From Aquimarina mycalae (GTDB lineage: Bacteria > Bacteroidota > Bacteroidia > Flavobacteriales > Flavobacteriaceae), in contig NZ_JARYGY010000002.1 of the NCBI RefSeq assembly GCF_029906345.1, positions 180,050-244,049 on the forward strand: a stretch of 64,000 nucleotides of DNA, given 5' to 3'. This document shows, one piece after another, positions 57,915 through 64,000 of this stretch; within the stretch, counting starts at the first letter, position 1, and every line of letters starts with the position of its first letter. Under the pieces are notes generated by a model that saw only the letters and a program-made list of their open reading frames with translations, did not search any database and was not told the origin of the DNA. A program made the position numbers and the translations under genes.

Positions 57915-58643
57915 ATGTCAGAAAAGATAACTCCATATAAAGACGAAACCAAAACCAAAAAAGAACAGGTCACCGAAATGTTTGATACTATTTCTGGTAA
58001 CTATGATGGTCTAAATCGAGTGATTTCTTTTGGAATTGATGTAAAATGGCGTAAAAAAGTTGTAAAGATTATATCTGACACTAAACCCAATAAAGTTCTG
58101 GATGTTGCTACAGGTACAGGAGATTTAGCCATCAATCTGGTTAAAACAGGTGCTACAGAAATTATCGGATTAGATATTTCTGCAGGAATGTTAGAAGTAG
58201 GAAAAGACAAAATCAAAGCAAAGAAATTAGATCATATTATCTCTATGGTCAAAGGAGATGGCGAGAGCTTACCGTATGAAGACAATTATTTTGATGCCAT
58301 TACGGTCGCTTTTGGAGCTCGAAATTTTGAAGATTTAGCACAAGGACTTTCAGAAATTTTTAGAGTACTTAAACCTGGTGGTATATTTGTAGTATTAGAA
58401 ACCTCTGTACCAACCAAAACCCCATATAAACAAGGATACAAGCTATACTGCTCTACTATTCTACCATTAATCGGTAAGATATTTTCTAAAGACAGATCAG
58501 CGTATTCTTACCTTAGCGAAAGTGCTGCTGCTTTTCCTTATGGAGAAGCTTTCAACAATATTTTGCAAAAAATTGGGTTTATAGAAGTCAAAGACAATCC
58601 GCAAACTTTTGGTGTTGCCACAATTTATACAGCCACAAAATAA
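57915..58643 (+). CDS. ubiE: Demethylmenaquinone methyltransferase (UbiE/MenG)
   Basis: The 242-residue SAM enzyme has VLDVATGTGDLAINL, LDISAGMLEVG and FGARNFEDLAQGLSEIFRVLKPGGIFVVLETSVPT as in UbiE/MenG. It performs the last step of menaquinone synthesis, which feeds the Nqr/respiratory chain encoded nearby. The porT gene starts 1 base after its stop. Confidence 0.95.
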   Translation: MSEKITPYKDETKTKKEQVTEMFDTISGNYDGLNRVISFGIDVKWRKKVVKIISDTKPNKVLDVATGTGDLAINLVKTGATEIIGLDISAGMLEVGKDKIKAKKLDHIISMVKGDGESLPYEDNYFDAITVAFGARNFEDLAQGLSEIFRVLKPGGIFVVLETSVPTKTPYKQGYKLYCSTILPLIGKIFSKDRSAYSYLSESAAAFPYGEAFNNILQKIGFIEVKDNPQTFGVATIYTATK

Positions 58644-58644
58644 T

Positions 58645-59367
58645 ATGAAAAGACTTTTTATAGCAATAGCTGTTATCGTATGTACTCAGAATATGAGTGC
58701 ACAATTGTTTTCTAAAGAACGTGTTAAAAACCTTCAGAATTTTGATAAACCTCGATTAAGTTGGGGATATATTCTTGGGTTTAATAGCTACGATTTTAAT
58801 TTTGACTATAAAGCTACTCCTGAAGGTGAAGAACCTATATTAGATGGAGATATACAAGTTAGTAGATCTGCAGGTTTTAATGTAGGATTATTAGGTAATT
58901 TAAGAATTAATGATTACCTGGATTTAAGACTCGAACCTATGGTTACTTTTTCTCAAAGAGATCTTACCTATACTGGTCCCGATTTTGAAAATTCACAGAG
59001 ATTTAGAGAAGTTAAATCTACTTACGTACATATACCTTTATTATTAAAAATCTCAACCAAAAGACTTAACAACTTTAAGCCATTTATTGTTGGTGGAGTT
59101 TCTACTTCTATCAACCTATCCAGTAACGAGAATAACCCTGATGATAACAGTGTAGGGCAGTTTAGAACTACAACAAATACGAATTATTTTGAATTGGGAT
59201 TTGGGATAGATTTTTATTTATTCTACTTTAAATTCACTCCTTCAATACGAGGAATATTTGCGATGTCGGATGAATTGGTAGCCGATGCAGATCCTAATAG
59301 CCCGTATACATCAACAATCGATAAAATGTCTACCAGAGGGATTTTTATAAACTTTACTTTTCAGTAA
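58645..59367 (+). CDS. porT: PorT (SprT-like) T9SS outer-membrane barrel
   Basis: Start 58645 gives the signal peptide MKRLFIAIAVIVCTQNMSAQ; the longer frame would begin inside ubiE. The 240-residue barrel has PorT features: NLQNFDKPRLSWGYILGFNSYDFNF, DLRLEPMVTFSQRDL, VKSTYVHIPLLLKISTKR and a TRGIFINFTFQ end. PorT/SprT is needed for T9SS function in Porphyromonas and Flavobacterium. The ubiE-porT order is typical of this group. Confidence 0.92.
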   Translation: MKRLFIAIAVIVCTQNMSAQLFSKERVKNLQNFDKPRLSWGYILGFNSYDFNFDYKATPEGEEPILDGDIQVSRSAGFNVGLLGNLRINDYLDLRLEPMVTFSQRDLTYTGPDFENSQRFREVKSTYVHIPLLLKISTKRLNNFKPFIVGGVSTSINLSSNENNPDDNSVGQFRTTTNTNYFELGFGIDFYLFYFKFTPSIRGIFAMSDELVADADPNSPYTSTIDKMSTRGIFINFTFQ

Positions 59368-59371
59368 CGTC

Positions 59372-60103
59372 CTACCCTCTTCTAAATTCACTTAAAATGA
59401 TTGCTGTAGCTGTTGCTACATTAAGGCTTTCGGTCTTTTGAACTTCTCCAAATCTTGGTATTGAAATTCTTTTGGAAACTAACTGTTCAATCTCAGAAGA
59501 AATTCCATTAGCTTCGTTACCCATTATTATGATCCCTTTTTCAGGAAGCTCTTCTTGATAAATAGTATCTCCATTCATAAAAGTTCCATAAACAGGAATT
59601 TCTCTTCGTTTAGCATTCAAAAATTCCTGAAGGTTTGTATACACGATATTCACTCTGGTAACAGACCCCATTGTTGCCTGAATTACTTTAGGGTTAAAAC
59701 AATCTACAGTTTGCTCCGAGCAAACCAATTCTGTAATCCCAAACCAATCACATAAACGAATGATAGTTCCTAAATTACCTGGATCTCTAACATCATCAAG
59801 AGCAAGAATTAAACTTTTAGAAGATGTAGTTTCTGGTTGAGGAATATAAAATATCGCCAATGCCATCTGTGCGGTAGTCAAAAAGCTAATACTTTTCAGC
59901 TCATCAGCAGTTACAATAAAGGTATTATCATCTGGAGTATCAAAAAGTAAAGCATCCAAAGTAAAAAGAGAATGAAGCTTCAGATTAGCTTCTAACAACT
60001 CATTAATCACCTTTTTTCCTTCCGCCACAAACAATCCATGTTGTTTTCGGTACTTTTTTTGATATAAACTACGTATTAATTTCTTTTGGTTTTTGCTAAC
60101 CAT
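59372..60103 (-). CDS. TrmH/SpoU-family RNA 2'-O-methyltransferase
   Basis: The 243-residue SAM enzyme is cut at MVSKNQKKLIRSLYQKKYRKQ, the family start; the longer frame would cross the tamL promoter. The SPOUT features are LALDDVRDPGNLGTIIRL, IIMGNEANGIS and IPRFGEVQKTESLNVATATAI, and the N-terminal GLFVAEGKKVINELL domain is the L30-like RNA-binding part. It methylates a 23S or tRNA site; which one is not clear. Divergent from tamL. Confidence 0.9.
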   Translation of the reverse strand: MVSKNQKKLIRSLYQKKYRKQHGLFVAEGKKVINELLEANLKLHSLFTLDALLFDTPDDNTFIVTADELKSISFLTTAQMALAIFYIPQPETTSSKSLILALDDVRDPGNLGTIIRLCDWFGITELVCSEQTVDCFNPKVIQATMGSVTRVNIVYTNLQEFLNAKRREIPVYGTFMNGDTIYQEELPEKGIIIMGNEANGISSEIEQLVSKRISIPRFGEVQKTESLNVATATAIILSEFRRG

Positions 60104-60121
60104 ACAAATAATGTATTTTTG
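60092..60121 (+). promoter_or_regulatory. tamL promoter (TTTG - 18 bp - TATTTTTG)
   Basis: TTTG (60092-60095), 18 bases, TATTTTTG (60114-60121): both boxes match. Transcription starts about 60127, just ahead of the minimal ORF at 60130. Confidence 0.7.
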
Positions 60122-60129
60122 ACACAATA

Positions 60130-60144
60130 ATGAATCTCGATTGA
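60130..60144 (+). other. Four-codon upstream ORF (MNLD) overlapping the tamL start
   Basis: ATG AAT CTC GAT TGA. Its TGA (60142-60144) overlaps the TTG start of tamL (60141-60143). It may couple translation to the TTG, or be chance. Confidence 0.35.
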
Positions 60145-62693
60145 AACACCTGCTCACAAAAATAGTATTTGTTGTATTAACTACAATCTTTTTAATTTCA
60201 TGTAATGCAATTAAAAGAGTACCCAAAGAAGAATTTCTATTAACAAAGAATGAAATTTTTGTAGACAGTACTAAAACCAATGATCCTAAATTAGACAATC
60301 AGCTATATCAAAAACCAAATTCGAGACTAGCCTGGATTCCTTTTAGATTACATATTTATAATATCGCAAAGGTAAATCCTGATTCTATGTACTTGGATTG
60401 GCTTTATAAAAAACCAAACCGAGAAAAACGATTGACCAATTTTTTATCCAAAAAACAAGTAGACAGATTGGGAGTTGGTTATACAGGCGTTAATAATTGG
60501 CTCAAGAAAACAGGAGAAGCTCCTGTAATGGTTGATGACGCTAAAGCTAACCGCTCTATAAAAAGATTAAAATCATATTACTGGAATAATGGTTGGTTTA
60601 ATGTAGAGGCAGATTATAAGATTAACAAAACTGAAGATCAAAGAGCATCTGTTTCTTATTATGTACAACCTCACAAACCATATTTCATAGATTCATTGTA
60701 TACCAAAATTGAATCTAAAGTTGCTGATTCTATATACCAATTACATAAAAGCAAATCCAATATAATATCTGGAAAACAATATCGCACATTAGATATTGAA
60801 GCAGAAACAGAAAGGCTTACCTCTTTATATAGAAACTCTGGATTATTCCATTTTGAAAAAGAATTCATAAAATTTGATGCAGATACCGTAAATACTAATC
60901 AAAAGATACAACTGAATTTACTCATAAATAATAGACAAATAACTGAAGGGGAACAAACCAAAAGAATTCCTTTTCAGGTCCACAAGATCAGCAAAGTAAA
61001 TGTTTTTACCGATTATTCTTATCAAAATAAGGATAAGCAACCCAAAGATAGTGTCTCTTATAATGGGTACAATATCTACAGTTATGACAAGCTTAGATAT
61101 ACGCGCAAAGCAATTGCTAACTCTGTATTGATAACACCAGGAGAAATTTTTAGAGATAAAGATCGCACACTAACCTATAACCAAATTAACAACTTAAAAA
61201 CCTTTAAATATCCAAATATAAGATACAGCATGGATCCCGAGGATCCAAAAGGGACCGATTTGATTGCAAACGTCTTACTAACACCTAGAAAAAAATATAG
61301 TGCAAACGTAGAATTTGACGTATCCACATCGAATATCCAGGCATTCGGAATTGGTTTTGGTGGGTCTTTCTTAATCCGAAACGTATTTAGAGGAGCTGAA
61401 ATTTTTGAAATCTCTGCCAGAGGAAGTGTTGGTTCATCCAAAGACCCAGTAGATGCAGAGGGGAAATTTTTTGATATTTCGGAAATAGGCGTTGATCTTA
61501 AATTATCTTTTCCAAAAATAATTTTTCCATTTAGGACTAGTAAGATTATTCCTAAATATATGTCACCAACCACAAATCTGATTTTTGGTATCAATTCTCA
61601 ACAAAACATTGGATTAGACAAACAAAATGCATCTGGGATATTTAATTATGAATGGAAACCAAGCACTAAATTAACCAATCAGATAGATTTAGTGAATGTG
61701 CAATATGTTCGTAATCTTAATACAGGTAATTATTTTAATATATACTCCAATTCATTTAGCCGATTAAATAATATTGCAGGAGAAGTTCTCGATGCTGATT
61801 CACCTTTTTATAATCAGGAAAACACACTATCTATACCTTCTGGAGCAAATAGTTTCATAATTCAGTCTCTTGGAGAAACACCCGATCCTGATTTAACTAC
61901 CGATCAATTACAAGAAATCAAAAACATTAATGAGCGAAAAGAACGATTAACAGAGGATAACTTAATTTTTGCATCTAGCTATACATACCTAAAAAACAAT
62001 CGAGAAAATTTGTATGATGAGAATTTTTCCAGATTTAGAGCTAAAATCGAATTTGCAGGAAACGTATTAAATACAATTTCTAATCTTGCTGGGCTAAAAG
62101 AAAACTCTAGTAATCGTTTTGAGGTTTTTGGAGTTGAATTTTCGCAATATGCCAAAACAGAACTAGACTATATAAAACACTGGGACCTGGGAGGAAAAAG
62201 CGTACTGGCTTTTAGAGCTTTTGGTGGGATTGCGCTACCTTATGGAAATGCTAATAGTATTCCGTTTGCTCGAAGTTTCTTTGGTGGTGGCCCCAATGAT
62301 AATCGTGCTTGGTTACCATATGACCTTGGTCCTGGAAGTAGTGGCGGTAGAAACGAATTTAATGAAGCTAACATGAAAATAGCACTAAATGCAGAATATC
62401 GATATAATATTCTAGGATCCCTTAACGGTGCCTTTTTTATTGATGCTGGAAATATCTGGAATGTACTGGATAGTGTAGAAGAAGAAGATGCTATTTTTTC
62501 TAAATGGGATGACTTACAAGAAATTGCTGTAGGTACAGGCCTTGGTTTCCGTTATGATTTTGACTTCTTTGTAGTACGACTTGATGTAGGTTTCAAAACG
62601 TTTAATCCTGCTAATAACCAAGATCAAAGATGGTTTAGAGGGTATAGTTTCTCTAAAGCAGTGTATAATGTTGGGATCAACTATCCATTTTAA
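60141..62693 (+). CDS. tamL: TamL: BamA/TamA-family outer-membrane assembly lipoprotein
   Basis: The 850-residue lipoprotein (lipobox LISC at about residue 21) starts at TTG 60141, since no in-frame ATG precedes the signal peptide and the nearest ATG is out of frame. After POTRA-like segments (residues ~30-380) comes a BamA-type barrel (about 400-850), closing with the GINYPF end motif and a GGGPNDNRAWLPYDLGPG loop like the barrel's L6. TamL is the Bacteroidota lipoprotein partner of TamB in outer-membrane biogenesis. It is divergent from the TrmH gene, as is usual for the group. Confidence 0.92.
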   Translation: MKHLLTKIVFVVLTTIFLISCNAIKRVPKEEFLLTKNEIFVDSTKTNDPKLDNQLYQKPNSRLAWIPFRLHIYNIAKVNPDSMYLDWLYKKPNREKRLTNFLSKKQVDRLGVGYTGVNNWLKKTGEAPVMVDDAKANRSIKRLKSYYWNNGWFNVEADYKINKTEDQRASVSYYVQPHKPYFIDSLYTKIESKVADSIYQLHKSKSNIISGKQYRTLDIEAETERLTSLYRNSGLFHFEKEFIKFDADTVNTNQKIQLNLLINNRQITEGEQTKRIPFQVHKISKVNVFTDYSYQNKDKQPKDSVSYNGYNIYSYDKLRYTRKAIANSVLITPGEIFRDKDRTLTYNQINNLKTFKYPNIRYSMDPEDPKGTDLIANVLLTPRKKYSANVEFDVSTSNIQAFGIGFGGSFLIRNVFRGAEIFEISARGSVGSSKDPVDAEGKFFDISEIGVDLKLSFPKIIFPFRTSKIIPKYMSPTTNLIFGINSQQNIGLDKQNASGIFNYEWKPSTKLTNQIDLVNVQYVRNLNTGNYFNIYSNSFSRLNNIAGEVLDADSPFYNQENTLSIPSGANSFIIQSLGETPDPDLTTDQLQEIKNINERKERLTEDNLIFASSYTYLKNNRENLYDENFSRFRAKIEFAGNVLNTISNLAGLKENSSNRFEVFGVEFSQYAKTELDYIKHWDLGGKSVLAFRAFGGIALPYGNANSIPFARSFFGGGPNDNRAWLPYDLGPGSSGGRNEFNEANMKIALNAEYRYNILGSLNGAFFIDAGNIWNVLDSVEEEDAIFSKWDDLQEIAVGTGLGFRYDFDFFVVRLDVGFKTFNPANNQDQRWFRGYSFSKAVYNVGINYPF

Positions 62694-62747
62694 AAAAGAT
62701 CCCTCTTTTTCATCGGTAATTATAAAATTCTTTCCGTATTATTTTAC

Positions 62748-62755
62748 TATTTTTG
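62748..62755 (+). promoter_or_regulatory. fbaA promoter -7 element (TATTTTTG)
   Basis: Full TAnnTTTG match 25 bases before the ATG at 62781. Confidence 0.6.
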
Positions 62756-62780
62756 TAGGCTTATTAACTAAAAGTAAATT

Positions 62781-63848
62781 ATGAGTCACAACATCAAACC
62801 AGGAGTTGCAACAGGAGACGAAGTACAGGCTATCTTTAATTATGCCAAAGAAAATGCCTTTGCCTTACCAGCAGTAAATGTAATCGGATCCAATTCTATT
62901 AATGCTGTATTAGAAACTGCAGCATCATTAAACTCGCCTGTAATCATACAGTTCTCTAATGGAGGAGCACAGTTTAATGCAGGAAAAGGTCTTTCTAATG
63001 AAGATCAAAAAGCTGCAATTGCAGGAGCTACTGCAGGAGCTAGACATGTACATTTAATGGCCGAAGCTTATGGAGTTCCTGTTATTTTGCATACAGACCA
63101 CTGTGCAAAAAAGCTGCTTCCTTGGATAGACGGATTATTAGATGCAGGAGAAGCATTTTATAAAGAAACAGGAAAACCTCTTTATAGTTCTCATATGATT
63201 GATCTATCAGAAGAACCAATCGAGGAAAACATAGAAATTTGTAAAGAATACCTAGCTAGAATGAGCAAAATGGGTATGACTTTAGAAATTGAGCTAGGAA
63301 TCACTGGAGGTGAAGAAGATGGAGTTGACAACAGTGATGTTGACGATTCTAAATTATATACACAACCCGAAGAAGTGGCGTATGCATATGAAGAATTAAG
63401 CAAAGTGAGTGATAAATTCACAGTTGCTGCTGCTTTTGGAAATGTACATGGAGTGTATAAACCAGGGAATGTGAAGTTAACTCCAAAAATTCTTAAAAAT
63501 TCTCAAGAATTTATTTCTGAAAAATATGGCGTAGAACATAACCACATTGACTTTGTATTTCACGGAGGAAGTGGTTCTACATTAGAAGAAATTAGAGAAT
63601 CTATTGGATACGGAGTAATCAAAATGAATATTGACACAGATCTTCAATTTGCGTTTAACGAAGGAATCAGAGATTATATGACGGGTAAGATCGATTATCT
63701 AAAAACTCAAATCGGTAACCCTGAAGGTTCTGAAGAACCTAATAAAAAATATTATGATCCAAGAAAATGGCTGCGTGAAGGAGAGATCACTTTTAAAAGT
63801 CGTTTGAAAAAGGCTTTTGAAGATTTAAATAATGTAAACACATTATAG
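62781..63848 (+). CDS. fbaA: Class II fructose-1,6-bisphosphate aldolase
   Basis: The 355-residue zinc enzyme cleaves fructose-1,6-bisphosphate. Visible are LHTDHCAKK (catalytic Asp and zinc His), SHMIDLSEEP, LEIELGITGGEEDGVDN, AFGNVHGVYKPGNVKL and FHGGSGS. Length and order fit the type A bacterial class II family. Followed by a terminator. Confidence 0.96.
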   Translation: MSHNIKPGVATGDEVQAIFNYAKENAFALPAVNVIGSNSINAVLETAASLNSPVIIQFSNGGAQFNAGKGLSNEDQKAAIAGATAGARHVHLMAEAYGVPVILHTDHCAKKLLPWIDGLLDAGEAFYKETGKPLYSSHMIDLSEEPIEENIEICKEYLARMSKMGMTLEIELGITGGEEDGVDNSDVDDSKLYTQPEEVAYAYEELSKVSDKFTVAAAFGNVHGVYKPGNVKLTPKILKNSQEFISEKYGVEHNHIDFVFHGGSGSTLEEIRESIGYGVIKMNIDTDLQFAFNEGIRDYMTGKIDYLKTQIGNPEGSEEPNKKYYDPRKWLREGEITFKSRLKKAFEDLNNVNTL

Positions 63849-63862
63849 TAAGATAAGAAACC

Positions 63863-63901
63863 AAGCTGAAACTCTTTTATAATATGAGTTTCAGCTTTTT
63901 T
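63863..63901 (+). terminator. fbaA terminator
   Basis: A perfect 12-bp stem (63863-63874 AAGCTGAAACTC, 63886-63897 GAGTTTCAGCTT) is followed by T residues. Confidence 0.88.
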
Positions 63902-63916
63902 AATACTAATAAATTT

Positions 63917-64000
63917 ATGGCTTGGTTTAAGAGAACTCAAAAAGGTATACAGACTGCTACTGAGGACAAAAAAGATGTTCCCAAAGGACTCTGGTACAAA
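63917..64000 (+). CDS. accD: Acetyl-CoA carboxylase carboxyltransferase subunit beta, 3' end outside the window
   Basis: ATG 63917 begins [20 protein letters not shown] and continues VPKGLWYK, which matches the start of AccD just ahead of its zinc-ribbon Cys. Only 28 codons are present. The location after fbaA is common in flavobacteria. Confidence 0.85.
   Translation, partial: MAWFKRTQKGIQTATEDKKDVPKGLWYK

Overview
The window is AT-rich DNA from a member of the Bacteroidota, almost certainly a (probably marine) Flavobacteriaceae bacterium. The evidence is a complete Na+-translocating NADH:quinone reductase operon (nqrA-F) with an ApbE flavin transferase, type IX secretion (T9SS) parts (a gliding-type C-terminal sorting domain, a DUF5103 Plug protein, PorT), TamL, ECF sigma/FecR regulation with DUF4974, and Bacteroidota-type promoters (TAnnTTTG at -7). 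I would guess an Aquimarina-like genus, but the sequence alone does not fix it.

Bases 1-14142 are an accessory exoprotein locus, all on the + strand. It opens inside a collagen-like protein whose visible part has 253 Gly-X-Y-Gly-X-Y hexapeptide repeats. Next come a small exported protein, a 1827-residue mosaic adhesin (Calx-beta, CUB, SdrD-B-like, parallel beta-helix), a protein with a gliding-motility-type sorting domain, and a PA14-type protein whose signal peptide is broken by one extra T in a T9 run. The proteins at 5100 and 12606 share an N-terminal module around MGLPTA. The locus looks like a set of co-evolving surface fibres or adhesins, possibly phase variable.

Bases 14297-33520 are mixed housekeeping and envelope genes: a stand-alone ClpP, an M15 peptidase, a CAP lipoprotein, an M48 protease, an ankyrin protein, gpmI, an ECF sigma/FecR pair, map with a methyltransferase, an orphan ECF sigma factor, apbE with a small conserved-looking partner, a very unusual VIT-VWA-carboxypeptidase-regulatory-TonB plug-TPR-DUF2135 fusion, and two lesser-known genes.

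Bases 33583-39701 are the nqrFEDCBA operon on the - strand, and the ApbE at 25942 is the expected enzyme for its covalent flavinylation. Bases 39892-64000 are mostly core genes: T9SS Plug, a DUF3667 protein, apaG, an NRDE protein, pruA, a flavin monooxygenase, GNAT, MFS, rsmG, a desaturase, an aminotransferase, trkH/trkA, a frameshifted small gene, ubiE-porT, an rRNA/tRNA methyltransferase divergent from tamL, fbaA, and the start of accD. I saw no rRNA, tRNA, CRISPR array, insertion sequence or prophage.
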